From Gammaproteobacteria bacterium (GTDB taxonomy: Bacteria > Pseudomonadota > Gammaproteobacteria > JAKDMP01): DNA of 64,000 nucleotides. Position numbers and translations under genes: made by a program. Location of the stretch: positions 93,504-157,503 of the forward strand of contig JALUYA010000047.1 in the NCBI GenBank assembly GCA_027018875.1. The letters run 5' to 3'. Positions 47,681-57,749 of this stretch are shown piece after piece (the stretch's first letter is position 1; every line of letters starts with the position of its first letter). The notes below the pieces were generated by a model. That model worked only from the letters and a program-made list of their open reading frames with translations. It did not search any database and was not told where the DNA came from.

Positions 47681-48799
47681 TCAGCCATTATGCCGGGCGA
47701 ATTCGCGCATGAACCCGGCCAGAGCCTCGGCCCCTGCCAGGGGCATGGCATTGTAGAGGCTGGCACGCACCCCCCCCACGGCCCGATGCCCGGCAAGCTG
47801 CTTGAGCCCGGCGGTTTCGGCCTCCCGGAGAAATTTCGCTTCGAGCCTCTCCTCGTGCAGCTGGAACGGGATATTCATCCGCGACCGAACCGCGGGGTCG
47901 ATCGCATTGCGGTAAAATCCGCCCGAGGCGTCGATCGCCTCATAGACGATGCGCGAACGGGCCGCGGCCCGCCGGGCCATTGCCTCCAGTCCACCCTGCT
48001 CACGTACCCAGGCAAGAACCAGGCCGATGACATACCAGGTAAAGGTAGGAGGGGTGTTCAACATCGAACCGGCGCCGATCTGATCGCGATACCGCAGCAG
48101 GGCTGGGGTCTCGGCGGCGGCCCGTTCCGCCAGATCCCGGCGCACGATGACCAGGGCAAGCCCGGTCGGGCCAAGATTTTTCTGCGCCCCGGCATAGATC
48201 AAGCCAAAGCGCCGGATCGGGAGCGGACGCGACAAGATGCACGAAGACATATCGGCAACCAGGGCCACATCGTCCGTCTCCGGGATATAGTCGAACTCGA
48301 TCCCGTGAATGGTCTCGTTCGGAGTGTAGTGCAGGTAGGCGGCCGTACTGAAATCGGCCCACTGCGAGCGTTGCGGTACGCCACGGTAGTGCAGCGCCGC
48401 ACCACTGGCAACCACCTTCACCGGACGCACTTCCCGGGCCGCGGCAATGGCCTTAGCAGACCAGTAACCGGTGTCAACATAGGCCGTCGGGACACCGGGA
48501 CGGGCCAGGTTCATCGCCACCATCAAAAACTGCAGGCTTGCGCCGCCCTGCAAAAACAGTACGGCATAGTCTTCCGGCACATCATAGAGCACACGCAAAT
48601 CACGCTCGGCCCGTTCGACGATCTCACCAAACCCGGAGGTTCGATGGCCGGTCTCCATGATCGACAACCCACTACCGGCATAGTCGAGAAGTTCTGCCTG
48701 CACCCGCTGCATCACCGGCGCGGGCAGCATGGCCGGGCCGGCGCTGTAATTGAATACTACCGGTTCGTCCCAGGTACCCGATACCCGGGCTTTACTCAT
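47681..48799 (-). CDS. serC: Phosphoserine aminotransferase
   Basis: SerC transaminates 3-phosphohydroxypyruvate in serine synthesis and a related step in pyridoxal phosphate synthesis. The 372-residue protein has the N-terminal [29 protein letters not shown] and the PLP lysine in [12 protein letters not shown]. The start at 48799 overlaps the end of gyrA by eight bases, and the frame beyond it lies in gyrA. In many gammaproteobacteria pheA, hisC and tyrA follow; here aroA follows directly. Confidence 0.97.
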   Translation of the reverse strand: MSKARVSGTWDEPVVFNYSAGPAMLPAPVMQRVQAELLDYAGSGLSIMETGHRTSGFGEIVERAERDLRVLYDVPEDYAVLFLQGGASLQFLMVAMNLARPGVPTAYVDTGYWSAKAIAAAREVRPVKVVASGAALHYRGVPQRSQWADFSTAAYLHYTPNETIHGIEFDYIPETDDVALVADMSSCILSRPLPIRRFGLIYAGAQKNLGPTGLALVIVRRDLAERAAAETPALLRYRDQIGAGSMLNTPPTFTWYVIGLVLAWVREQGGLEAMARRAAARSRIVYEAIDASGGFYRNAIDPAVRSRMNIPFQLHEERLEAKFLREAETAGLKQLAGHRAVGGVRASLYNAMPLAGAEALAGFMREFARHNG

Positions 48800-51347
48800 C
48801 TTCGATACCCGCCTCAGCCTCATCCTCACCATTCACCAGGCGGGCCACGCCGACCAACCGATCTTTGCTCCCCAGCCGGATCAGGCGCACGCCCTGGGTG
48901 TTACGTCCCAGCAGCGGTATCTCCGCGGCCGCCATCCGCACCAAAGTGCCGCCGGCACTGATCAGCATCAGATCATCCTCCCCGGTGACCGACAGCGCTC
49001 CGACCGCCCCGCCGTTGCGCGTACTCGTCTTGATGCCGATCACCCCTTGACCGCCCCGCCCTCGGCGGGAAAATTCCGTTGCCGCCGTCCGTTTTCCATG
49101 TCCATTTTCGCAGGCAATCAGCACATCCCCGTCTCCTGCCCGCAGCAGGGCGATTACGTCTTTGTCGGAGCCGAGCCTCATGCCCCGTACCCCCCGGGCA
49201 CCGCGTCCCATGCCGCGAACATCCCGCTCGGAAAAGCGGATGACCCGCCCGCTCGAAGCCACGAGCAACAGATCCTCTTCCCCATCGGTGAGCATCGCCC
49301 CGATCAACTCGTCCCCCTCATCCAGTCCCAATGCGATAATTCCACTCGAGCGCGGGTGTGAAAAGGCATCCAGCGAAGTTTTCTTGACCGTGCCCCGGCG
49401 AGTCGCCATGAACACATAACGCTCGGCGGAAAACTCGCGTACCGGTAGCAGCGCGGTAATTCGCTCGCCCTCTCCCAGCGACAAGAGGTTGACGATAGGC
49501 CGTCCCCGGGAACCTCTGCCGGCCTGGGGAAGCTTGTACACCTTGAGCCAATACATCTTGCCGATACTGGAGAAGCACAACAGGATGTCGTGAGTCCGGG
49601 CGACAAACAACTGCTCGACAAAATCCTCAGTCTTCACCGCGGTAGCCTGCTTGCCGCGCCCACCGCGACGCTGGGGTCGGTAGGTATCGGGAGCCTGGTA
49701 CTTGATGTAGCCACCGTGCGAAAGCGTCACCACCACCTCTTCGTCGGCGATCAGATCCTCGTCCTCGAGATCGGCGTGTGACTCGATGATTTCCGTCCGC
49801 CGCTCGTCTCCATAGGCGGTCCGCAAAAGTTCCAATTCCTCGCGAATAACCCGGCGCAAACGCTCGGGATCGGCAAGGATCTGCCGCAGGCCACGGATCG
49901 TGACGATCAGCGACTGATACTCATCGATGACCTTCTCCTGCTCCAACCCGGTCAACCGGTGCAGGCGCAAATCAAGAATCGCCTGCGCCTGAGCGGAAGA
50001 GAGCCGATAACGGCCATTATCGAGACCGCAGCCGGGGGGGGCATCGGCGGGGCGGGTCAAGGCGGCATCGGTTCGCTCCAACATGCCGACCACGGCTCCG
50101 GGCTCCCAGGTCCGGCCGATCAGCTCCGCCTTGGCCTCCTGTGAAGTCTTGGCCGCCTTGATCAAGGCGATTACCGGGTCGATATTGGCCAGCGCCACCG
50201 CCAGGCCTTCCAGCAGATGGGCCCGGCGACGCGCCTGGCCAAGTTCATAAACCGTGCGCCGGGTCACGACCTCGCGCCGGTGGCGAATGAACGCTTCCAG
50301 CATGGACTTCAGGTCGAGCAACTTCGGTTGACCATTGTCCAGCGCAACCATGTTGATCCCGAAGACCACCTGCATCTGGGTATGCTGATACAGATTGTTC
50401 AGCACCACCTCGGGAACCGCATCCCGCTTCAGCTCGATGGCGATCCGCAGGCCCTCCTTATCGGATTCGTCGCGCAACCCGGAGATCCCTTCAAGGCGTT
50501 TATCACGCACCAGTTCGGCAATCTTCTCTATCAACCGCGCCTTGTTGACCTGGTAGGGCAGTTCGGTCACGATGATGGAAGTACGCCCGCTACGGCCTTC
50601 TTCGAACCCGGCACGGGCACGGACATAAATCCGCCCGCGTCCCGTATGGTAGGCATCGATAATGCCGCGACGGCCGGAAATGATGCCGGCGGTAGGAAAG
50701 TCCGGCCCCGGCAGATGGGTCATCAGCCCGGCGATGTCGATTCCGGAGTCATCGAGCAAGGCAATAACCGCATCGACCGTTTCGGTGAGATTATGCGGCG
50801 GAATATTTGTCGCCATCCCCACCGCAATGCCGGCGGAGCCATTGACCAGCAGGTTGGGAACCCGGGTCGGCATGACCACCGGCTCATTCTCCGAACCATC
50901 GTAATTAGCCTGGAAATCCACCGTATCCTTATCAAGATCGGCCAGCAATTCGTGCGCCAATCGCGCCATGCGCACCTCGGTGTAGCGCATCGCCGCCGGC
51001 GAATCCCCATCAACCGACCCAAAGTTACCCTGGCCGTCGATCAGGGGGTAACGCAGCGAGAACGGCTGGGCAAGACGCACCAACGCGTCATAGACCGCCA
51101 TGTCACCATGCGGATGGTACTTACCGATCACGTCACCGACCACTCGGGCGGACTTCTTGTACGGCTTGTTGTATTCGTTCCCGAGCTGCTTCATCGCGTA
51201 CAGCACGCGCCGATGTACCGGTTTAAGCCCATCCCGCACATCCGGCAGCGCCCGCCCGACGATGACACTCATCGCATAGTCCAGGTAGGACTGACGCATT
51301 TCGCTCTCAAGGGTAACCTGGGTCAACTCCCGGGCAAAATCAGCCAT
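48792..51347 (-). CDS. gyrA: DNA gyrase subunit A
   Basis: GyrA cuts and rejoins DNA as part of the A2B2 gyrase. The 851-residue protein is complete: the winged-helix domain with catalytic Tyr122 (MRYTEVRM), tower and coiled coil, and a C-terminal pinwheel of GyrA-box repeats ([10 protein letters not shown] being the GyrA box). In the quinolone-contact helix it reads [10 protein letters not shown], so residue 83 is Met where most bacteria have Ser or Thr; Asp87 is kept. It starts 38 bases after mtnA and overlaps serC by eight bases. Confidence 0.98.
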   Translation of the reverse strand: MADFARELTQVTLESEMRQSYLDYAMSVIVGRALPDVRDGLKPVHRRVLYAMKQLGNEYNKPYKKSARVVGDVIGKYHPHGDMAVYDALVRLAQPFSLRYPLIDGQGNFGSVDGDSPAAMRYTEVRMARLAHELLADLDKDTVDFQANYDGSENEPVVMPTRVPNLLVNGSAGIAVGMATNIPPHNLTETVDAVIALLDDSGIDIAGLMTHLPGPDFPTAGIISGRRGIIDAYHTGRGRIYVRARAGFEEGRSGRTSIIVTELPYQVNKARLIEKIAELVRDKRLEGISGLRDESDKEGLRIAIELKRDAVPEVVLNNLYQHTQMQVVFGINMVALDNGQPKLLDLKSMLEAFIRHRREVVTRRTVYELGQARRRAHLLEGLAVALANIDPVIALIKAAKTSQEAKAELIGRTWEPGAVVGMLERTDAALTRPADAPPGCGLDNGRYRLSSAQAQAILDLRLHRLTGLEQEKVIDEYQSLIVTIRGLRQILADPERLRRVIREELELLRTAYGDERRTEIIESHADLEDEDLIADEEVVVTLSHGGYIKYQAPDTYRPQRRGGRGKQATAVKTEDFVEQLFVARTHDILLCFSSIGKMYWLKVYKLPQAGRGSRGRPIVNLLSLGEGERITALLPVREFSAERYVFMATRRGTVKKTSLDAFSHPRSSGIIALGLDEGDELIGAMLTDGEEDLLLVASSGRVIRFSERDVRGMGRGARGVRGMRLGSDKDVIALLRAGDGDVLIACENGHGKRTAATEFSRRGRGGQGVIGIKTSTRNGGAVGALSVTGEDDLMLISAGGTLVRMAAAEIPLLGRNTQGVRLIRLGSKDRLVGVARLVNGEDEAEAGIEDE

Positions 51348-51385
51348 GAATAAAGCTCACAGTAGTTTGAATTATTCCATAAATT

Positions 51386-52438
51386 TTACCACGTCCCTTG
51401 ATCCAGGCGGGCCGGGCACTGCTCCTGTCCCGGTGCCACCACCCCCCGTTCGGTCACGATCAGGTCCACCTCGCCCGCCGGCGTGACATCGAACACCGGG
51501 TTGTCGAGCGTTACCCCCGGAGGCGGGGCCTCGGTGCCGATCGCTCGCCACAACTCCTCCGCCCCGCGGTGCTCGAGCACTACCTCGGCAGCGCTCGCCA
51601 GCGCCGGATCCACGCTCGAGTACGGCGCCGCCACCATAACCCGTCCGCCACCCCGCCGAATCAGCGCGGCCAGCGGTGCAGTACCGATCTTGTTGATCAC
51701 GTCCCCATTGGCCGCAATTCGGTCGGCTCCCACCACCAGCCAGTCGAATTCCCCCCGCAAAGCCGCCCCGGCGGCCGCAATGTCGCTCATCAGCGTTGCC
51801 GCAATTCCGACCCGGGAAAACTCCCAGGTCGTGATCCGTGCACCCTGAAACCAGGGACGGGTTTCGGTGCATGCCACTCGCCGCAACCGTCCCGCATGCC
51901 AGGCCGCGGCGAGAATCCCAAAGGCCGTGCCCACCCCGCCGGTGGCGAGCGGGCCGGTATGGCAATGGGTCAGCACCCGGGAACCAGGCTCGATCCGGGC
52001 CGAACCCAACCGTGCAATCACCTGGTTAGAGGTCACATCCTCGTCATGGATCTTCTCGGCCTCCGTGGCCAACTCGGAGAAAGCCGCGCCCCGTTCGACA
52101 AGCGGCCGAAGCCGCGCCAGCGCCCAGGCGAGATTCACTGCGGTAGGACGGGCGGCACCCAACTGCTCCAGGTCCCCGGCCAGGGCGGAAACCCGGAGTT
52201 CGGCCGGCAACCCCGCATGCTGCCGCGCACCCAGGGCAAGCCCATAGGCGGCGGCAATGCCAATCGCCGGGGCGCCCCGAACCACCATCGTATGAATCGC
52301 CACGGCAACATCGGCGGCGGTAACACAATGCACATAACGGATTTCGCCGGGGAGCAAGCGCTGGTCAAGCAACTCGAGGCTTTGTCGATCCCAGTGAATA
52401 CCCGGAGAATATGCCGCTTTGGCGGGATCGGCTGGCAT
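51386..52438 (-). CDS. mtnA: S-methyl-5-thioribose-1-phosphate isomerase
   Basis: MtnA isomerises methylthioribose 1-phosphate in methionine salvage. The 350-residue protein has the catalytic Cys159 (THCHTGPLATGG), Asp239 (VGADRIAANGDVINKIGT) and VRGAPAIGIAAAYG. All motifs are complete. It is divergent from the mtaD-like deaminase 42 bases away, and the pair is adjacent to gyrA in other gammaproteobacteria too, where MTA is deaminated before phosphorolysis. Confidence 0.97.
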   Translation of the reverse strand: MPADPAKAAYSPGIHWDRQSLELLDQRLLPGEIRYVHCVTAADVAVAIHTMVVRGAPAIGIAAAYGLALGARQHAGLPAELRVSALAGDLEQLGAARPTAVNLAWALARLRPLVERGAAFSELATEAEKIHDEDVTSNQVIARLGSARIEPGSRVLTHCHTGPLATGGVGTAFGILAAAWHAGRLRRVACTETRPWFQGARITTWEFSRVGIAATLMSDIAAAGAALRGEFDWLVVGADRIAANGDVINKIGTAPLAALIRRGGGRVMVAAPYSSVDPALASAAEVVLEHRGAEELWRAIGTEAPPPGVTLDNPVFDVTPAGEVDLIVTERGVVAPGQEQCPARLDQGTW

Positions 52439-52446
52439 AAGGCGGC

Positions 52447-52474
52447 TTCATTTCAAACGGAAAGCCATTATACT
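52447..52474 (+). promoter_or_regulatory. Candidate promoter giving a leaderless mtaD transcript
   Basis: TTCATT (52447-52452) and TATACT (52469-52474) are 16 bases apart. The -10 box ends six bases before the mtaD ATG at 52481, so transcription would begin at or next to the start codon. The -35 box matches only in part. Confidence 0.45.
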
Positions 52475-52480
52475 TTGAGG

Positions 52481-53842
52481 ATGCAGGCAGAACTCGTAGT
52501 GCGCTCCCGCTGGATCGTACCGGTCCATCCTTCCACCCTCCTGGAAGATCATGCGCTGGCCATTGGCGACGGCCGTATTCTCGCACTCCTACCCGGGACC
52601 GAGGCCGAACGCTCGATCGAGTGTTCCCACTGGGTCGATCTTTCCAATCACCTGTTGATTCCGGGATTGGTCAATGCCCACACCCATGCCGCGATGACGC
52701 TGATGCGCGGCTACGCCGACGACCTGCCCCTCGATCGCTGGCTGCAAAAACGTATCTGGCCCACTGAAGCCCATCACCTGAGCGAGGAATTCGTCCGTGA
52801 TGGAACCTTGGCCGCGGCGGCGGAAATGCTCGCGGGCGGTATTACCACCTTCGGAGACATGTATTTTTTCCCTGCCGCCGCCATCGAAGCGGCAACCCAA
52901 TTGGGCATCCGTATTGTCGCCGGCCTGGTGGTCATCGGCTTTCCCAGCGCGTATGCGCCAACCCCCGGCGAATACCTCGAGCGCGGTCTTGAAACCCGCG
53001 ATGCCTGGAGTGGACATCCGCTGGTATCATTCATGTTGGCACCTCATGCCCCCTACAGCGTAGACACGGCAACGCTTGCCCGCATTGCCGCCTACGCCGG
53101 AGAGACGGGACTGGCGGTGCAGACCCACCTGCATGAAACCCCGGCGGAAGTGCAGGCCGACCTGGATGAATATCATCGCCGCCCGCTGGCCCGCCTGGAC
53201 CAGCTCGGCCTTGTTACCCCGGGGCTTTGCGCCGTGCACATGACCCAGGTCAATGACGAGGATCTGGCCTTACTGGCTCGTCATGCCGTGAACGTGGTGC
53301 ATTGTCCCGAATCCAACCTCAAACTCGCCAGCGGCTTCTGCCCGGTAGCCCACCTGCAGGCCGCCGGTATCAACATTGCCTTGGGAACCGACGGCGCCGC
53401 GAGCAACAACGATCTCGACATGATCGGTGAAATGCGCACGGCGGCACTGCTGGCCAAGGGCGTGGCCGGAGATCCTGCCGCCTTCGATGCCCGCAAAGCC
53501 CTGACCGCCGCAACCCTGGGCGGGGCCCGGGCTCTCGGCCTCGAAACCGAGATCGGCAGCCTGGAAGTGGGTAAATGGGCCGATCTTACGGCACTGGACT
53601 TCTCCGCCAATGCCTTGCACCCGCTCTACGACCCCCTGTCACAACTGGTCTATAGCGCCGGGCGAGGCGCCGTAAGCGAAGTCTGGGTCGCGGGTCGGCA
53701 GCGACTGAGCCGGGGCCGGATTCTCGACCATGACTCCGCTGCTCTCGCACGGCGGCTCGACGCCTGGGAAACACGCCTAAAGGAAGATAAGGAAGAAATA
53801 GGCCACTTAAAATGCAAGACCGCAACAGGATGCCCACCATGA
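52481..53842 (+). CDS. mtaD: 5-methylthioadenosine / S-adenosylhomocysteine deaminase
   Basis: This amidohydrolase-family enzyme should deaminate methylthioadenosine to methylthioinosine, in line with its position beside mtnA. The 453-residue protein shows the metal site HTHAAMTLMRG, HLHETPAEV, CPESNLKLASG and TDGAASNNDLDMIGEM. A frame open far upstream runs antisense to mtnA and is not used; the N-terminus MQAELVVRSRWIVPV fits the family. Its GAGG directly touches the ATG, too close to act as a ribosome-binding site. The stop overlaps ubiG by four bases. Confidence 0.94.
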   Translation: MQAELVVRSRWIVPVHPSTLLEDHALAIGDGRILALLPGTEAERSIECSHWVDLSNHLLIPGLVNAHTHAAMTLMRGYADDLPLDRWLQKRIWPTEAHHLSEEFVRDGTLAAAAEMLAGGITTFGDMYFFPAAAIEAATQLGIRIVAGLVVIGFPSAYAPTPGEYLERGLETRDAWSGHPLVSFMLAPHAPYSVDTATLARIAAYAGETGLAVQTHLHETPAEVQADLDEYHRRPLARLDQLGLVTPGLCAVHMTQVNDEDLALLARHAVNVVHCPESNLKLASGFCPVAHLQAAGINIALGTDGAASNNDLDMIGEMRTAALLAKGVAGDPAAFDARKALTAATLGGARALGLETEIGSLEVGKWADLTALDFSANALHPLYDPLSQLVYSAGRGAVSEVWVAGRQRLSRGRILDHDSAALARRLDAWETRLKEDKEEIGHLKCKTATGCPP

Positions 53843-54552
53843 ATCCACCAACCAACGTAGATCCGGCCGAACTTTCCCGTTTCAGTGCCCTGGCCTCACG
53901 CTGGTGGGACCCGGACGGTGAATTTCGCACCTTACACCGGATCAACCCCCCGCGCCTCGCCTTCATCCGCGCCCACGCCTCGCTGCCCGGTAGTCGGATC
54001 GTCGATGTCGGCTGCGGCGGCGGCATCCTCAGCGAGTCCCTTGCCACCGCCGGCGCCACGGTCAGCGGCATCGACCTGTCCGAGCCGCTGCTCGAGGTGG
54101 CCCGCCTGCACCAAATCGAGTCGGGCGTCCAGGTCGATTACCGCTGCATCTCCGCCGAGGTACTGGCCACGGAGCAGCCGGAGGCATTCGATATTCTGAC
54201 CTCGATGGAACTCCTGGAACATCTGCCCGATCCCGCCGCCTTCGTAACCACCGTGGCCCGGCTGATCAAACCCGGTGGCCTGGCGTTCTTCGCCACACTC
54301 AACCGTACTCCCAAGGCCTATATTCTTGCGATCCTGGGCGGCGAATATCTGCTGAACCTGATCCCCCGGGGAACCCACGACTACGCCCGCTTTATCCGCC
54401 CCAGCGAACTCGATTCCTGGGCCCGGAAAGCGGGACTCGACATCGTGGCAACCACCGGCCTTACCTACCACCCGCTCACCCACCAGGCCACCCTCGGTAA
54501 GGACGTCGCCGTCAACTACCTCGTTTGCTACCGCAAGCCACCCCGGTCATGA
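53839..54552 (+). CDS. ubiG: Ubiquinone biosynthesis O-methyltransferase
   Basis: UbiG performs both O-methylations in ubiquinone synthesis. The 237-residue protein has the family N-terminus (ELSRFSALASRWWDPDGEF), the SAM motif VDVGCGGGILSE and MELLEHLPDP, then a membrane-binding segment near LNRTPKAYILAILGGEYLL. The ATG at 53839 overlaps the mtaD stop (ATGA) and gives the usual length; two upstream ATGs in frame add unconserved residues. It implies aerobic respiration with ubiquinone. Confidence 0.97.
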   Translation: MNPPTNVDPAELSRFSALASRWWDPDGEFRTLHRINPPRLAFIRAHASLPGSRIVDVGCGGGILSESLATAGATVSGIDLSEPLLEVARLHQIESGVQVDYRCISAEVLATEQPEAFDILTSMELLEHLPDPAAFVTTVARLIKPGGLAFFATLNRTPKAYILAILGGEYLLNLIPRGTHDYARFIRPSELDSWARKAGLDIVATTGLTYHPLTHQATLGKDVAVNYLVCYRKPPRS

Positions 54553-54697
54553 GGAAGGCCACAATCGGTATAGACGAGCAAATCTACTTTCCCGGCCTTT
54601 CGAGGCGCAGGATCATATTACCCGGCCCCGGAGATCAAAAGATGTACCGCTTTCGCCCCCACCACATTATTGGCAATATCCCGATGTCGTCCCGCTG

Positions 54698-55384
54698 ATG
54701 CTGCGCCTGGTTCTATTCGATCTTGACGGCACCCTTGCCGACACCGCGCCCGACATCACCACGGCCGCCAACCGGGCCCTGGCCGAGATCGGCCGCGGCC
54801 CGCTGCCGCTCGAACGGGTCCGCGAATGCGTTTCCTCCGGCTCGCGTCCCATTCTGCACCTCGGACTCACCCCTGCGGAGCAGAAAGACGAGTCATTGCT
54901 CACACAACTCTCCCAGCGCCTATTCGCTCACTACGCCGCCGACCCCGTTAGCGCCACCCGGCTCTTCGCCGGTTTGGACAGCCTGCTGCAAAATCTCGCT
55001 ACCCGAAGAATCATCTGGGGCGTAGTCAGCAACAAGCCCGAGTCCCTGGCCCAAGCCACCCTGGCCGGGCTGTCCCCCGCACCCATGCCGAGCTGCCTCA
55101 TCGGCGGCGACACCCTACCGCGCCAGAAGCCCGACCCCCTGCCACTGCTCGAGGCCTGCAGGCGCTGCGGCGTGGCGCCGGAAAATACCCTTTACGTCGG
55201 CGATGCCAGGGTCGATGTCCTGGCCGCCCGGGCCGCATCCATCCCGGTAGCCGTTGCCGGTTTTGGCTACGCCCCGGAACCCGCGATCGTCGCCACCTGG
55301 GCCCCCGATTACTACGCCGATAATGTGGCCTCGCTCGAGCAGATCCTCATCGGACTGAGTGAATTCGATCCCGCGGCGGCATGA
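54698..55384 (+). CDS. HAD phosphatase, phosphoglycolate phosphatase / MupP type
   Basis: The 228-residue HAD hydrolase has motif I FDLDGTLADTAPD (nucleophile Asp8), motif II SNKPES, motif III with RQKPDP, and motif IV VGDARVDVLAA. Family members next to ubiG are either phosphoglycolate phosphatases (Gph) or N-acetylmuramic acid 6-phosphate phosphatases (MupP); sequence alone does not separate them. The 145 bases after ubiG hold no gene. The stop overlaps the next gene by four bases. Confidence 0.88.
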   Translation: MLRLVLFDLDGTLADTAPDITTAANRALAEIGRGPLPLERVRECVSSGSRPILHLGLTPAEQKDESLLTQLSQRLFAHYAADPVSATRLFAGLDSLLQNLATRRIIWGVVSNKPESLAQATLAGLSPAPMPSCLIGGDTLPRQKPDPLPLLEACRRCGVAPENTLYVGDARVDVLAARAASIPVAVAGFGYAPEPAIVATWAPDYYADNVASLEQILIGLSEFDPAAA

Positions 55385-56118
55385 AGAGGCCCGCATCCGA
55401 ATCCTCGACCGCCTGGTGCGATGAGCGCCTGCGCTCGGCGGACGAGGATCTCGCCCTGGCCGTCCTGTTTACCCCAAGCGGTCAACGCGAACCGGTCCGG
55501 GCCCTGGCGGCCATCTATATCGAACTCGAACGCATCATCATCGGGAGCCGCGATCCGAACATCGCCCGCATCAAAATTGCCTGGTGGCGGGAAGAGCTGG
55601 GCCGGCTTGCCTCCGCCCGGGCCGAGCATCCGGCAACCCGGCTGTTCGCCGCCCATACCGCCACGATCCCCACCGGCGCCCTGGCCGATCTGTTCACGGG
55701 AGCCGAATTGAGGCTGCTTGCCGGCCCGGCCAACGATCTTGCGGCGGCGACCCGTGAGGCCGAACACGGGGGAGAGCCTCTCGGACGCCTCCTGGCGGGT
55801 CTTACCGGTGAGGATCCGGCATGGTCGCGGCCTTTAGGAAGAGCGATCGGCCTGACCCGTTGCCTTGGCAGCGGGCTCTCCCAGGCCGACCATGAAAAGA
55901 TCATCGCCCGGATTCGGGAAATCCTGCAGCGGCATGTTCCGGCCCGGTACGACCCGGGTTTTCACCCGGCCCTGCGCGTCCTGACGGCCCTCGCCTGGCA
56001 CCACGCGAAGCATGCTCCGAGTACCGCCTCGGGTAGAACCCAATCACAACGCCGACGTGTTTTTATCGCTTGGCGCGCGGCCCGGGGGCATCTTCCCAGC
56101 ACGATATCACGGGCGTAG
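55381..56118 (+). CDS. Divergent squalene/phytoene-synthase-like protein
   Basis: The 245-residue protein resembles the N-terminal half of squalene/phytoene synthases, with REPVRALAAIYIELERI (30s-50s) and IKIAWWREELGRLAS (64-78), the latter a strong family mark. The Asp-rich D-x-x-x-D motifs that bind the prenyl diphosphate magnesium in true synthases are not seen, and the protein is shorter by some 40 residues than enzymes of this fold. It may be a non-catalytic relative, as in the NDUFAF6 group. It overlaps the phosphatase gene by four bases, so it belongs to the ubiG operon region. Confidence 0.75.
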   Translation: MKRPASESSTAWCDERLRSADEDLALAVLFTPSGQREPVRALAAIYIELERIIIGSRDPNIARIKIAWWREELGRLASARAEHPATRLFAAHTATIPTGALADLFTGAELRLLAGPANDLAAATREAEHGGEPLGRLLAGLTGEDPAWSRPLGRAIGLTRCLGSGLSQADHEKIIARIREILQRHVPARYDPGFHPALRVLTALAWHHAKHAPSTASGRTQSQRRRVFIAWRAARGHLPSTISRA

Positions 56119-56166
56119 AATCAATATTCATCCGTCTAATCGCCGAGAGACAATCTCCTAAGGCTC

Positions 56167-57669
56167 ATGCAGCGCATTGCCACCTTTCTGTTCACTTTTC
56201 TGTTCGCTTTCGTGATCGGGTTCGCGGCCGCCACCGCCGCCGCGAGCGAACCCGACCAACCCGGGTTCAACCTGCCCCGCCTGGGCGTTGCCGGCGGCGT
56301 GGCCTTGCCCCTGTGGAAGGCCCATATCATCGGGCAACAGGTGTACTACCAGATCGAGCGGGCGGATGGCGTCATGAATGACCCCCTGGTGGCCGGCTAC
56401 ATTAATTACCTGGGTCACCGGTTGTCCTCGGTCGCGGGCGGACCCAACGAGCCGTTTCTCTATTTCGTGGTCAAGTCTCCCGCCATCAATGCCTTTACGC
56501 TGCCGGGCGCATTCATAGGCATCAATGCGGGACTCATACTGGCCACCCGGAACGAAGACGAACTCGCCGGCGTTATGGCGCACGAGACCGCCCATGCCGT
56601 TCTGCGCCATATCGCCCGGGGAATGGCCGCGGCTCCCTTTGAAAGGCTTGTCGATATCGCCATGCTGATCGGCGCGCTCGCCATAGGCGTCGCCAACCCG
56701 GATCTCGCCATCGGGGCATTGATGTCGGCACAGGGCGGTGCGGTCCAGCGTCAAATAAACTATACTCGGGCCGATGAATATGCCGCCGACCGGGTAGGCA
56801 TTACGATTCTCGCCCGGGCTCGTTTCGCGCCCGAAGGGATGGTTCGGTTTTTTCAACTCATGCAGCGAAACTACGCCTTCAACGGCTACCAAATCCCGCA
56901 GTTCCTGAGCACGCACCCGTTGGATCTGACCCGCATCTCCGAAGCCGAGAACCGCGCCCGAAACCTACATATAAAACCTCTACCCGAAGATAAAAACTAT
57001 GCCTTGATGCGGGCGCGCATCCGCGTACTCCTCTCGAAAGACCTCTACGCCACCCTGAAGTATTTCCGGACACAAGCACATTTTCAATCCAACCCCTGGT
57101 ACCGTAAGGCCGCCATATATGGCGCGGTTCTATGCCTGATCCGTCTGGATAAAGGCCAACGCGCGCTACGCCGGATCACCCCCCTTGCCAAAACGTATCC
57201 CAACATTCTCGCCCTGCAACTGGCGCGGGCGCGAGCCCTGCTCAGCGCCGGGAAAACCCGGACCGGACTTAGAGAGCTTGCCTCCATCAACAACCTGTTC
57301 TCCGGCAACCGCGCCGCAGCCATGAGTTACGCGCAAGCCCTGCTGAATCATGACCAACCCCAAAAAGCGGCCCGCGTGCTGGATCCTCTGGTTTATCGGA
57401 ATCCCGACGGCTACGACCCCGGGCTGTACCATCTTCTCGCCACCGCGGCCAATCATACGGGCAACAAAACCCTAAGCTACATCGCCATGGCCGATTACTT
57501 CGCCGCCCGGGGTCAATACAAATCCGGGATTATCCAGCTCGATTTCGCCAAGCGGCGCCCGGGGCTGGATCCGGTACTCAAGGAACGCATTCGACTCCGC
57601 CGACAAGCCCTGGAAAAGGCAAAAAAGGAAGCCAGAAAATTAGGCTTTGATCAATCAAAATCAAAATGA
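56167..57669 (+). CDS. M48-family periplasmic metalloprotease with TPR-like tail (BepA-like)
   Basis: The 500-residue protein has a signal peptide (about 1-27, ending ATAAAS), an M48 domain with the zinc motif HETAH (His139, Glu140, His143) and third ligand Glu204 in RADEYAAD, and a C-terminal helical repeat region (about 290-490). This is the layout of BepA, which handles misfolded LptD and BAM substrates in the periplasm. The start at 56167 is supported by the signal peptide. It is convergent with truB, with an 80-base gap that shows no clear terminator. Confidence 0.93.
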   Translation: MQRIATFLFTFLFAFVIGFAAATAAASEPDQPGFNLPRLGVAGGVALPLWKAHIIGQQVYYQIERADGVMNDPLVAGYINYLGHRLSSVAGGPNEPFLYFVVKSPAINAFTLPGAFIGINAGLILATRNEDELAGVMAHETAHAVLRHIARGMAAAPFERLVDIAMLIGALAIGVANPDLAIGALMSAQGGAVQRQINYTRADEYAADRVGITILARARFAPEGMVRFFQLMQRNYAFNGYQIPQFLSTHPLDLTRISEAENRARNLHIKPLPEDKNYALMRARIRVLLSKDLYATLKYFRTQAHFQSNPWYRKAAIYGAVLCLIRLDKGQRALRRITPLAKTYPNILALQLARARALLSAGKTRTGLRELASINNLFSGNRAAAMSYAQALLNHDQPQKAARVLDPLVYRNPDGYDPGLYHLLATAANHTGNKTLSYIAMADYFAARGQYKSGIIQLDFAKRRPGLDPVLKERIRLRRQALEKAKKEARKLGFDQSKSK

Positions 57670-57749
57670 TTGACTGTTCTTACCCCGGCCCAGGTAGGAT
57701 CATCCGGGACTTCCTGTCAGTCCCCTACCACCTTGCGCGCCTCACCGGC

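Noticed and set aside
47690..48961. 423-residue plus-strand open frame
   Set aside because: It is antisense to serC and the gyrA end and has shadow composition.
51398..52480. Long upstream extension of the mtaD frame
   Set aside because: It runs antisense to mtnA, which has all its catalytic residues; the deaminase family starts near 52481.
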